The notes under the pieces: model-generated
What the model saw: the letters and a program-made list of their open reading frames with translations, nothing else
Databases searched by the model: none
Told to the model about the DNA's origin: nothing
Position numbers and translations under genes: made by a program
In this document: in pieces, positions 1 to 10,981 of the stretch
Layout: each line of letters begins with the position of its first letter
How positions within the stretch are numbered: position 1 is the first letter of the stretch
Source of the DNA: Physcomitrium patens
Taxonomy: Eukaryota; Streptophyta; Bryopsida; Funariales; Funariaceae
NCBI RefSeq assembly: GCF_000002425.4
Contig: NC_037271.1
Coordinates: forward strand, 1,484,974-1,548,973
DNA: 64,000 nucleotides
Direction of reading: 5' to 3'

Positions 1-421
1 TAGCTCACTTTTGCACTATTTTTTCCTTCAAAAAAGTATATAAATTTTAAAAACTAATTTAGCTATCAAATTTTAAAATAATAATGATAATTTAATAAAC
101 AGAAGTATTTATATTTATAAAAATCCTTTATAATCTTGAAAATCCAATTTTCAAGTTTTTAATCTATAAAAATTTTAATATTCTTTGATCTAACTACTTA
201 ATTTAGTGCAATACTAAAAAATATATTTAATATAGGTATTTTTAATAAATCACAAAATTTTATTTACAGATATGTAATTAAATTTATGTAATTCATCAAA
301 ATTTAGTTTATTTTTTTATTTCAAAAATATTTAGTCACAAAAAACAACCTTAACCTTGTAAAGCTTTTAAAAAGCCATTAGCTACTTATATTCGTCTAAA
401 CCAATGCTCAAAAAAATCCTA
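1..421. other. AT-rich flank of the nested retrotransposon block
   Basis: Very AT-rich DNA with no open frame of note. It ends at the 5-bp target duplication CTAAG (422-426), which recurs at 21900-21904 and marks the outer limits of element A1. I see no gene or recognisable element. Confidence 0.6.
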
Positions 422-426
422 CTAAG

Positions 427-987
427 TGTCAAGGACAAGAACATGATAAAGAAAAATAAACAAGTGAAAGTTCTTTCAAAGAAAGATGACAAAATAGAAA
501 TAACTTGATATGTATATTAAAAAAGAAACTGGAATGGCTATTGCCAAAAGACAAGAAAAGTAGAAACCCTTGAAACTAGACTAGAAGCAAGAAAAGACTT
601 GACAAGAATGAAGAAGGCTTCACTCTTGTGTATATATATACTATCTAATTAGCGGCTACATTGCGGTATTCTATAGGACCTCCAATATGTGTTGACTTTG
701 TAGGACACATGCCTTGACTTACAAGGCAAGTTTTTCTACGTGTGGGCCACATAGTTAGTTTGGTCTTCAAGCTAACAACATAAGTGGTACATGGCCAACT
801 TGTTGACCACGTTTCTAATCCGAAAAAGTCAATTAAAGATACCTATAAAGTCAAAGCAGCATCTATCAAGCTTCTAAGAAGCTTCTATATCAAATACTGT
901 AGAATTAACTTATTTTTATCTACTTTTACTTACTTCTACTTATTTATATATATATAATTACTAGCTTATATGAGTATGTTCGTGACC
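427..987 (-). repeat. A1 3' LTR
   Basis: About 561 bp. As printed it begins TGTCAAGGACAAG and ends GTTCGTGACC; the terminal ACA seen in A2 has mutated to ACC. It aligns along its length with the LTRs at 15058-15616 and 20890-21450. The polypurine tract of the element lies just inside it at about 988-1003 (printed as its pyrimidine complement). Confidence 0.9.
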
Positions 988-1028
988 TTACCTTCCCTTC
1001 TAAAGACGAGTTCCACGAGGAGTGGTCA

Positions 1029-1451
1029 TCATATGTTGAAGAAATCTATGATGCGACGAATTATATTTGCCACATACTCTGATCTTTGTTCTCTTCGAAG
1101 TTGAATGATAGGGCCTCTCAACCATCGGTAGTATCTCATTTCACGACGGAAAAATCACCCAGTTATTTGATCATTGTTGAGGCCTTCATAACTTCCTTCG
1201 AATAAAACATTTAGAACATGATTAGGAGTTGTTCCTACCTCTAGTAAAATCACCAAACATCGAGAGTCCCTTCCAACGTCGTGATACCAAATACTTTATA
1301 TCTCGCCATTTATTTGAGGAAGAACATGTTGTTCTTGAAGATCTTTATCTCGATTGTGTCATCTTGAAGGTTGTCATAATAGTAATGTCTCATCCGATAG
1401 ATCAACAAACAAAGGCTCTTAACTCGAATCTGTTAGTTTTTGGTTTTCCAT
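1029..1451 (-). pseudogene. A1 copy of the extra 3' ORF, disabled
   Basis: This 423-nt stretch is the A1 counterpart of the intact 140-aa frame at 15658-16080. The two have the same length with no indel, both start ATG GAA AAC CAA (MENQ), and both end on the same TGA. The A1 copy has about five in-frame stops, at least one of them a TGG to TGA change. The best preserved part is the C-terminal half, with motifs such as FEGSYEGLNNDQITG and REQRSEYVANIIRRIIDF. Function unknown. Colinearity with A2 indicates an ancestral reading frame of this family and not a chance ORF. Confidence 0.75.
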
Positions 1452-1566
1452 CTCTTGAGTGTCACAACTACAAAGAAGCTACAAACAAGGATTGAAAGTA
1501 GAATGATAACTTGCCTAGATCTTGTTTCTTTTATAAAGAAGGTTTTCATCTTGATTTTGATGGATG

Positions 1567-2299
1567 TCATCGATAAAAAGCCTCCACTGCCTTTGATGTA
1601 TTTGCAAGATTCTTTACTAGCTCCCATGTTCGTTCACTAATATCATATCGACACCAATAGACAAGATATTTCAATTTATTTTGGGGCCGCCTTGAATCTA
1701 AGACTTCTTCCACTTCAAACTCTTCATTATTGTCCACTTGTATAGGAGGAGGTGGAGCTTGTCTTTTTCTTGGTATGTCCACTGTCTTATATGGTTTAAG
1801 AAGAGACACATGGAATATTAGATGGATTTTCATTGACTCCGGTAGATGTAAATGATATGCATCTAGATTGATTTATGCAGAAATAGAAAATGGTCCAAGC
1901 CTTCAATAGTCCAACTTGTTACAAAGGCGAGTGGTCTTGATATTGCGACGAAGTAACTATACCTTATCACCCATGTGGAATGGTGGTTGTTCCTTTCGAT
2001 AGACATCCACATTGAATTTTTGTTGTTTTTGATCTTCTTTTAACTGCGCTTTTATCATTGCATGAAGCTTTGACAAATGAATTGCCAAAACTTTTGCAGT
2101 AGGATTATCAACTTTTGAAAGATCAAAAATATCAAGTCACAGATGATAATCATAATTAACAAAGAAAGGTGTTTGTTTTGTAGAAGAATGTATCGTATTA
2201 TTGTAAGCAAACTCTGCCAATGGCATAAGAGTTGTCCAATCATCTTGTTGATAGTTAATTATACATCTTAAATATTGCTCCAAAACTTGATTAACACGT
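1567..2299 (-). pseudogene. A1 pol C-terminus: integrase tail and chromodomain
   Basis: The minus-strand frame 1833-1567 carries a chromodomain: EEFEVEEVLDSRR, then LKYLVYWCRYD and TWELVKNLANT. The domain is known to help chromoviral integrases target chromatin. The stretch up to 2299 is the degenerate integrase C-terminus and continues at 10982 on the far side of element B. The equivalent in A2 is 16603-16175. One aromatic-cage-type residue looks altered (WCRYDISERTW here, WRRYGISERTW in A2). Confidence 0.85.
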
Positions 2300-3651
2300 T
2301 GTTGTGTTGTAACACGAGTATACAGTGAAAATAAAAAGAAAGGGGAATTTTATTAATATTCAGTTACCTCGGATATTGGGAGCATCAACCAACTCCAGTA
2401 CAAATACTGAGTGGTCAGGTTCAGTCACTCCGTTAAAGTCAGCCGAGGCATACTGAAATGCTCCATTCGATTCCAATAACGGGAGTCAGCAAGAAGAGAA
2501 GGACCAATTCACACGACGGGTTCGAGGAGCCAATTGGATCCAATTTCGATAATCCAATCCGGGTCCTCTTATCCAATATGAGACCTGAATTGGCCGGTCG
2601 ACTCAATGCAGTCTAATTACAGGAAATCCAGGTCTTACTACGGGTCTTAGCCAATCTGACGCGAGGACCAATTTGACCCAATTACGGGAACATCCAGGTT
2701 ACTACGGGCATCTTTCCCAATATAAGACCTGAATTGGTCGGGCGACTCAATGTGGTCCCGATTACGGGGTTCGATTCTGTTTCAAGCTGTCTTGTTCTCT
2801 GTGCCGTTTCAGGGAACATTGTTTTCGATAAATGGATTTCTTAAAGGCAAAAACGGAGGAGAAAGCTTGACGGCGAGAGCCAATTTCGGATCCAAGCTTG
2901 AGGTGGGAGCCAATTCCGGATCTAAGACGGAAGATTGAAGAAATTCAGAGGATAAGGTTAGGTGGGATATAGTTTTGAGGGGAGAGGTTTTTTTTTGGGG
3001 AATCGGGGGGGAGCTAGTTTTCAAACTTTTGCAAGGTTACCAGTTCGGTTTTTTTTCATTGGAGGTTTTTGAAGATCAGGGGAATTAGAGAGAGGAGCCT
3101 CATGCTTCGGGTCGGGGAAGGAAAGAGATAGAATTTGGATTTTTCTTCTTCGTAGAGTTTTGGGAAGACTGAGGCAATCGCTGCTGAAGTCAGTGTTGTA
3201 ATGGTGAATCGGGATTTTTAAATGAAGTGGGTTTGAATACTCTTGACTGTTTTGTAAAATCGAGTTACGTCTGTGATTGAAGGATTAAAGGGGTGTCTAT
3301 AGGATTGAGTATGCGGAGTGAATGAAATTTATTGGGTTAATCTAACAGGACAATCAGTGGATACAAGATCGTAAGTACAAAGGGGTATTGAAGATTAACA
3401 GTTTGGGTTGTTCGGGGTTCTCTGTAATGTCTAGAGACCTATCGGCTGGGGCAAAAAAAAAAAAAAAAAAAAAAAAAGACTTCGACAAGCAGTCGAAGAG
3501 CATCCGTATCGATTTACGGTACATTGTTGCAGTCGTTTATATTCTAGCAGTCAAAAACTGATAGACTGCTTGACTATCAGCGAATCTCCATACTACCTTC
3601 TACAGCCAGACGCCCGGCGCGTTCTTGAGCAGGAAAGCACGTAATACGACA
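2300..3651 (+). repeat. B 5' LTR
   Basis: 1352 bp, starting TGTTGTGTTGTAACACG and ending GTAATACGACA. It contains a run of 25 A at 3453-3477, followed at once by a perfect 7-bp stem, CTTCGAC/GTCGAAG, with a 5-base loop. The 62-aa frame at 2750-2938 lies wholly in the LTR, recurs in the other LTR and has no recognisable domain, so I do not call it a gene. Confidence 0.9.
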
Positions 3652-3755
3652 TAAGTGGTGAACTCGACGTGAAAGCTTGAGGTGGAAGATATTGGATTTC
3701 GGTTGATTTTATCTTTATTTTTATAGAAAACGAAAATAAAAATTTTGAACGATTT
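3652..3755 (+). other. B leader with candidate primer-binding site
   Basis: Between the 5' LTR and gag. A TGG-led stretch (TGGTGAACTCGACG) begins 4 nt after the LTR, the expected place for a tRNA primer-binding site. I cannot match it to a particular tRNA; it is not the usual initiator-Met PBS. Confidence 0.4.
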
Positions 3756-6095
3756 TTGGGAGAAGTTTCTGGTGGGGAGTCTTCTAAAGGACAAGGTATG
3801 CACATGGATCCGTCTATTGCTAGTTTGTTTCAAGCCTTCTCATTGTCAATGCAGCAACAGCAAAGCAATGATCGAAAGGAAGCTTTGGCAACCAAAGTAT
3901 TGCAAGCTGTGGTCAATAAAATTGATCAATTTGATGGGAGGAATATTTCAAAGTATTTAAGATGTTATGTTCGTGAAATGGAATTAAATCGGGTTTCTGA
4001 GAAGAAAATGGTTGCACTATTTGGACTTGCCACGATACCGAAGATAAGGGACCACATTACATCGATTACGGATCGTTGTGGGAATTCATGGGAGGATTTT
4101 TCACATGCATTGAAAGACGAATATTTCTTGGAAGATGCTGATCGCGTTACTAAGAAGCTGTTTCTGGGATGGATTGAACGGCCCAATAAGAATTTGCAAG
4201 CAACAGAGCTACTAAGGGAATTTGAGAGGCAGTACTCTCAATTATCGAAGGTAGAAAAATTGACATTGGAGCCGAACAAAGTTGATCTATTTCTTCAAGC
4301 TGCTGATGGAGAATTGCAAGAGAAATTAGAACCCCTTCTTGAAGACAAAGAAGAAGATGAAGGATTGACAACGAAGTGGAAGAACGTTGAAGATGCGGTG
4401 GGGTTGCTTACAAAAAAAGAAAGGAGGAAGGATAGGAGCAATATTCCGAAAACAGTACAAGCACCCAAAGCTCCAGTACGTACAACACCACCAACAATGC
4501 CTACAGTTCAACCTTCGACATCCTTGTCAAAGAAAGCAGATATGGGTATGGAAGAAATTATACGAGGAATGCGAGATCTTCAAATCAAATTGGCAAGACT
4601 TGAAGAGAATACTTCTATAAACAATTCGAAGAATGTTTCAAAATAAGGATATGTACAAAGATGCATTTGGTGTGATGATGCTTCACACACTAGAAAAGAT
4701 TGCAATGAATTTAATAATATGATACGGCAGGGAATTATTTACTGGAAAGATGGGAAGATAGCATTGAAAGATAGGGAGGATCTTCTTCAAACCAATTTTG
4801 GCAAGGGAGGAATGAGAGCATTGGTTCAAGATTACTTAAAAGAGCATGAAACAGTAGTACGAGAAAGTGCAAGTTATGGTGCTAGAGTAGATGATGAAAT
4901 TGGTGGGAGTACGGAAACTAGTGAGTTTTGGGCTTCTGCTGTTTCTACAATGCAAGAAGGGAAATTACCTCGAGAAGCGTTATTGAGAATTGCAGCTACA
5001 ATACGAGGAAGAACAGGTTGGGAGGATCCTGTTGAGTCTCTTTCAGTTCATGCATATATTGCTAAGAGCCAACATGAAGCCTTGATGGAAGAAAAAAGAC
5101 GAGGAAATTTTGATGATACTAGAGAAGGAAATTCTTTTAAGAGGCAAACTCGAGGAGACAAGGCTCGGGAGGCAACTTCACAAGAATTGCCTGTAAAGGA
5201 CACCTCAGCATCATTGGGAGAAAAAACAACGGAGACAAAAGATAAGGACAAATCAATTGCTTATAAGCTACTTTCTGACATTGAAGCGGCAACAAATTTG
5301 AAAGGGGTGTTGGAAGAACGTATATTAAATGCTAAGGTGGAATTCACATTGAAAGAAGTCTTGGGAATTGCAAAGAAGGAGTTTCATGATGTTATCATTG
5401 ACAACATTAAGCGAAAGAGGCAATTAATGAGCGAAACTGGAATGAGTCATGCTATTGATGCAAGAATATTTAGAGATGAAGAAGAGGTTGATATTGGCTA
5501 CGAGCAACCAGTAAATGAAAAGAATGGGTATAATCAGCGAGTATGTTTCGAAGATTCTAGTGACAAGGAAATGAAAACTTTGAGCCATTATACTCGAAAG
5601 CATTGGGCAAGGGCAACTACTGAGGTATTGGTGAATGTAGGAGATATAGAAGAACCAATAGTTGCTTTGGTGGACCATGGTTCTGAAATAAATCTCATGT
5701 CTAAAGATCTTTATAAGAAGCAAAAATGGCCAATTGATATGGAACATGGATGGGCAATACGAGCAGCTAATAACACACGAGGCGAATTATATGGAGCTTG
5801 TCCAGATGTCAAAATTCGGATTGGGGATGTTGCGACGGAGCAACATTTCTTTGTTCAAGATACAACGTCTTATCCGTTGATTTTAGGACAACCTTATATC
5901 ACGGCAACACGGATGGAAACAAAGGTACTTGACGATGGTTCTGCTTATGCAAGGGTACGGAGCGAAGATGGGAGGAAAGCTGTACAATTTCTAACAGTAC
6001 CTCCTAACCATGAACGGAATCGAGATAGGTTGAGGGAGAAACCATTGCCAAAGATTGTTGAAGGATTTAAGGATTTTGGAGAGGTACCACTGTAA
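3756..6095 (+). pseudogene. B gag and protease, one premature stop
   Basis: One reading frame runs from ATG at 3756 to TAA at 6093, broken only by a TAA at 4644-4646. The first 296 codons are a capsid-like gag: glutamine-rich start, helical core, then a basic region. Just after the stop, in the same frame, lies a CCHC zinc knuckle (CIWCDDASHTRKDC, 4662-4703). Further on is a retropepsin-like domain. Its active-site triad reads D-H-G (GAC CAT GGT, 5673-5681) in VDHGSEINLMS where D-T/S-G is expected, and the flap and LILGQPY region follow. The His for Ser/Thr change would be expected to inactivate the protease. Downstream sequence (TVKRDYGGTKEEV) continues in the -1 frame from about 6085. Confidence 0.85.
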
Positions 6096-9000
6096 AGCGA
6101 GATTATGGAGGTACAAAAGAGGAGGTACTCTCGAGAGATGAAGGTGCTTTTGATGCGAGTTTTATTGGTATATTGGAGAATGGAAATATTATGTATAAGA
6201 AAGTTGATGATTTTAAAAGAAAAGAAAGAAAAAGATTATATGATATTGATGGACAATTACGCAAGATAGGTACATTGCAAGATGATGAGAGGATTTTGGG
6301 TGTTTATGAAGAAAATGGACTGGAAGATTCATTGGAATTGATACCATCTATTGGATTAGGGGATAATGATAAGATTGTTGAGATTCATTCGAGAGAGGTT
6401 TATACCATGCTTGAATCTTTTCAAGCACCAGAAGTCACAGTAGAGACGAGATATAAAACGGCAGATAAGAAGGTAAAGCCTGTTGCCGGACCATTACCAG
6501 AGGATTCTAAAGAACAAATGGGAGAAGCATCAAAAGAAGCAAGTTTAAGAGATCTAATGAGTATTGGACATCAGTTTACTGAAGAGACTTTTGAAGAATT
6601 GAAGATTGGTTCTGATGGTTCTTTATTGCCGGAGGAAATTACTTGCTTCAAAAAGATGTTGGCTAAACAAGGTAGATCGTTTGCCTTCGAATCTCATGAA
6701 ATTGGGTGTGTGGATCCAAATATTATAATACCTATGGTTATCTTCACTGTACCGCATGTACCTTGGAATCTAAGACCGATTCCAGTACCGAGGGCACATT
6801 TACCTAAATTAGTGGAACTATTGAAAGAAAAGATAAAGATGAAAATATTAGAACCTTCATTTGCGCCGTATTTTAGTCGATGGTTTACGGTACCTAAGAA
6901 GAATGGGTCACTGCGGTTTATTCAAGATATGCAGCCGGTGAATGCTGTAACTGTCAGGAATGCAGGAATTGGACCTATTGTGGATGAATTTGCTGAGGCG
7001 TTTGCTGGAAGGGCGATCTATTCAATGGGTGATTTGTATTCAGGTTATCATCAATTTCAACTTGGCGAAGGAAGTAGAGATATGACAACGATGAGAACAC
7101 CGCTTGGATTGGTTAGAATGTGCACTCTCCCTCAAGGCGCAACCAACTCAGTTGCGCATATGATGAATGGGATGAATAAGGTATTGAGAGATTTTATTCC
7201 GGAAAAGACTATGTCTTTTCTGGATGATGTTCCTATAAAAGGGTGCAGAGAAGGAGACAAGGATGAAACTTTAGATACGAGGGGGTGTCGCAGATATGTT
7301 GTTGATCATATACAAGATTGTGAAAAGATTTTAACTCGGCTTGGAGAAGTTCATCTTATATTATCGGGTATGAAGTTCGTATTTGGAGTGCGAGAGATTG
7401 TAATTGTTGGACATTTATGCGGATCTTACGAAAGAAAACCAGATCCAACTAAAGTTGATGCAATTGGAAGGATGAAAGAGGATTGTCGTTCTTTAACAGA
7501 GGTTCGCAGGTTTTTGGGTGCATGTGTATTTTATCAAATCTAGATCCCTCATTTTGCTCACATAGCGGATCCATTATATGAACTGTTACGCAAGGGTTAC
7601 CGATTTGAATGGAAAGAAAGGCATATTCAGGCAATGCAAAGATTGAAGAAATTATTGATGTCACCTCCAATATTGAGGAAGGTTGATTATAAGTGCAATA
7701 GACCAGTGATTCTTACTGTAGACGCTAGTCCAATTGCCGTTGGATGGGCTGTGGGTCAAGATGATTCGAATGGGAATAGATTTGCAGTTCGATTTGGGGC
7801 TAAAGTTTTAAGTATTCGTCAGCGTGCATATTTGCAAGTCAAAAGAGAACTTTGGGGAGTCGTTTCGGCTATGAAAGCTGAAAAGGACTATTTGATTGGG
7901 GCAGTAGTAGTAATTGAAATAGATTGCTTGCCATTGCTTGGAATGATTATTAACTATTCAACGCCAGATATTGCAATGCTGAGATGGATTGCTTATATTA
8001 AGTCACTAAATCCAGAATTTAAGCATATCACTGGAAAGGACAATTTAGTAGCAGACATGCTATCTCGAGCAAGATACGAGAAGGAGGACGAAATGGTTGA
8101 AGACATTGATGACGTCAGATTGAAATTCTATTCAATATCAAATCTCAACAGAGAAGACAAGCTATTTCTTGAAGAATCTTATGAAGGAGAATTATTGGAT
8201 ATTGGTCATTATTTGAATACCTTGTCTAAGCAGGGGAATTGGTCTACAGAAAAATTCAAACAAATAAGAAAAAAAGCATATGGATTTTTACTTCGAGATG
8301 GATTCTTATGGAAGAGACCGAAGAAAGGAATTGGGATGCTACAACGAGTGATAGGCAAAAGGGAAGAAAAACTAAAATTATTAAAGGAGTTTCATGATAG
8401 TTTATGGGCAGGGCATAGAGGAATCTGGGCTACTTTTGCTAAACTCAAGGAACGATATTGGTGGAAAAATATGTATCGAGATGTGCTCTCATTTGTAGAG
8501 TCATGTGAAATCTGTCAATCGTATTCTAATATCCGACATCGAGATGGTCTTCATCCTACGTATCCTCTGGCTATTCATTTTAAATGGGTTGTTGATTTGG
8601 TTATTATGCCGGTTGGGTTATGGCAGATGAGATATTTGGTTTTAGCTCGTGAAGATTTATCAAATCAAGTAGAAGAAAGAGCATTGAGGACAAAATCTAT
8701 AGAGGGGATTTGTAGGTTTTTGCTTGAAGATGTCATTTGCCGTTACGGGTGCGTAGGAAAAATCACTGCAGATCGTGGAGAATTAAATGCACAAGAAGCT
8801 CGTAAGTTCTTTGAAAAATGTGGAGTTAAACTATCACTGACTACTGCTTATAATCCGAAAGGGAATACGAAAAGCAAACGCGGTCACCCGCCGATTGTGA
8901 AAGCATTGGTTAAAGCTTGTAATGGGAAAGTTAAAGAGTGGCCACGGCTTTTGTCATTTGCATTATGGGCTGATCGAACAACACATAGTTCGGTGACAGG

Positions 9001-9571
9001 ATATATGCCAGTAGAACTTATGACAGGTCAGAAACCAATTATGCCGATTGAAGAAAAGGTACTTACTTGGAGTATGCTACCATGGGAAGATGGATTGACA
9101 AGAGAAGAACTTTTGGCTATTAGGATTCGACAATTGGAGCAAAGAACGGAAGATGTCCAGATAGCATTGGAAAGGTTAAAAAGAGCAAGGTTACAAAGTA
9201 AGGCGCGATTCGATAAGCAACATCGATTGAGACCAAAAGCAATCGAGGAAGGTGACTAGGTACTTGTTTATGACAATAGTCTGGATAATCAACATAGTAC
9301 TTTGCGGAAATTTTTAAAACGTTGGTTTGGACCATATGTTGTAACAACTGTTCATGATAATGCGACTTACTCATTACGGGAGTTAGATGGTACAAAATTG
9401 AAAATACCAATTGCAGGGAAGCGAGTAAAAATATTTAAACGAAGACACGCAGAGATGAATATGGAAGACCTTAATGAAGGTACAGAGATTCTGCAGCAAG
9501 AAGATGAAAGTGATATGGATAATGAAGGTGACGAAGACGAACTGGACAAAGACGTAGAGAATATATTCTGA
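6096..9571 (+). pseudogene. B pol: reverse transcriptase, RNase H, integrase
   Basis: The frame (phase of 6173) is colinear to 9571 but is cut by TAG at 7541-7543 and TAG at 9257-9259; the second sits where GDWVLVYD-type sequence would need Trp. Reverse transcriptase covers about 6740-7540, with the catalytic motif FLDD at 7217-7228. RNase H covers about 7640-8080 (TVDASPIAVGWAV, later VADMLSRA). Integrase covers about 8370-9100, with an HHCC zinc-binding region (HDSLWAGH, CEICQ) and catalytic Asp at 8594 and 8771. The third catalytic acid is Lys (AAA, 8876-8878) in NTKSKRGH where Glu is expected. A GPY/F-like module (RWFGPYVV) follows at about 9320. The 3' end is acidic and has no chromodomain. 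Confidence 0.88.
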
Positions 9572-9633
9572 ATCAAACAGCAATTGGGTAAATTGGTGCA
9601 TACCGGAGGATGCACAGGTTCAGAGGGGGTGGA

Positions 9634-10981
9634 TGTCGTGTTGTAACACAAGTATACAGTGAAAATAAAAAGAAAGGGGAATTTTATTAATATTCAGTTA
9701 CCTCGAATATTGGGAGCATCAACCAACTCCAGTACAAATACTGAGTGGTCAGGTTCAGTCACTCCGTTACAGTCAGCCGAGGCATACTGAAATGCTCCAT
9801 TCGATTCCAATAACGGGAGTCAGCAAGAAGAGAAGGACCAATTCACACGACGGGTTCGAGGAGCCAATTGGATCCAATTTTGATAATCCAATCCGGGTCC
9901 TCTTATCCAATATGAGACCTGAATTGGCCGGTCGACTCAATGCAGTCTAATTACGGGAAATCCAGGTCTTACTACGGGTCTTAGCCAATCTGACGCGAGG
10001 ACCAATTTGACCCAATTACGGGAACATCCAGGTTACTACGGGCATCTTTTCCAATATAAGACCTGAATTGGTCGGGCGACTCAATGTGGTCCCGATTACG
10101 GGGTTCGATTCTGTTTCAGGCTGTCTTGTTCTCTGTGCCGTTTCAGGGAACATTGTTTTCGATAAATGGATTTTTTAAAGGCAAAAATGGAGGAGAAAGC
10201 TTGACGGCGAGAGCCAATTTCGGATCCAAGCTTGAGGTGGGAGCCAATTCCGGATCTAAGACGGAAGATTGAAGAAATTCAGAGGATAAGGTTAGGTGGG
10301 ATATAGTTTTGAGGGGAGAGGTTTTTTTTTGGGGAATCGGGGGGGAGCTAGTTTTCAAACTTTTGCAAGGTTACCAGTTCGGTTTTTTTTCATTGGAGGT
10401 TTTTGAAGATCAGGGGAATTAGAGAGAGGAGCCTCATGCTTCGGGTCGGGGAAGGAAAGAGATAGAATTTGGATTTTTCTTCTTCGTAGAGTTTTGGGAA
10501 GACTGAGGCAATCGCTGCTGAAGTCAGTGTTGTAATGGTGAATCGGGATTTTTAAATGAAGTGGGTTTGAATACTCTTGACTGTTTTGTAAAATCGAGTT
10601 ACGTCTGTGATTGAAGGATTAAAGGGGTGTCTATAGGATTGAGTATGCGGAGTGAATGAAATTTATTGGGTTAATCTAACAGGACAATCAGTGGATACAA
10701 GATCGTAAGTACAAAGGGATATTGAAGATTAACAGTTTGGGTTGTTCGGGGTTCTCTGTAATGTCTAGAGACCTATCGGCTGGGGCAAAAAAAAAAAAAA
10801 AAAAAAAGACTTCGACAAGCAGTCGAAGAGCATCCGTATCGATTTACGGTACATTGTTGCAGTCGTTTATATTCTAGCAGTCAAAAACTGATAGACTGCT
10901 TGACTATCGGCGAATCTCCATACTACCTTCTACAGCCAGACGCCAGGCGCGTTCTCGAGCTGGAAAGCACGTAATACAACA
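9634..10981 (+). repeat. B 3' LTR with polypurine tract
   Basis: 1348 bp, TGTCGTGTTGTAACACA to GTAATACAACA. The polypurine tract AGAGGGGGTGGA (9622-9633) abuts it directly, which fixes the LTR start. Its A-run is 21 long, against 25 in the 5' LTR, and the same hairpin follows. The flank resumes A1 integrase sequence at 10982. Confidence 0.92.

Larger units (their letters stand above)
2300..10981 (+). mobile_element. Ty3/gypsy element B, inserted in A1
   Basis: B is an 8.7-kb plus-strand LTR retrotransposon. Its LTRs begin TGTTGTG or TGTCGTG and end ACGACA or ACAACA, giving TGTCGT/ACGACA terminal inverted repeats. The 4-bp flanks ACGT (2296-2299) and ACGC (10982-10985) fit a target duplication with one transition, judged against the undisrupted A2 sequence near 16921. 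Internal order is gag with zinc knuckle, protease, reverse transcriptase, RNase H and integrase with a GPY/F module. There is no chromodomain, so it belongs to a different gypsy lineage from A1 and A2. Its LTRs differ by roughly 16 substitutions over 1.35 kb by eye, so it is younger than A1. Confidence 0.93.

Noticed and set aside
2750-2938. 62-codon frame in the B LTR, repeated at 10084-10272
   Set aside because: It lies inside the LTR, lacks any domain, and its duplication is explained by the LTR pair.
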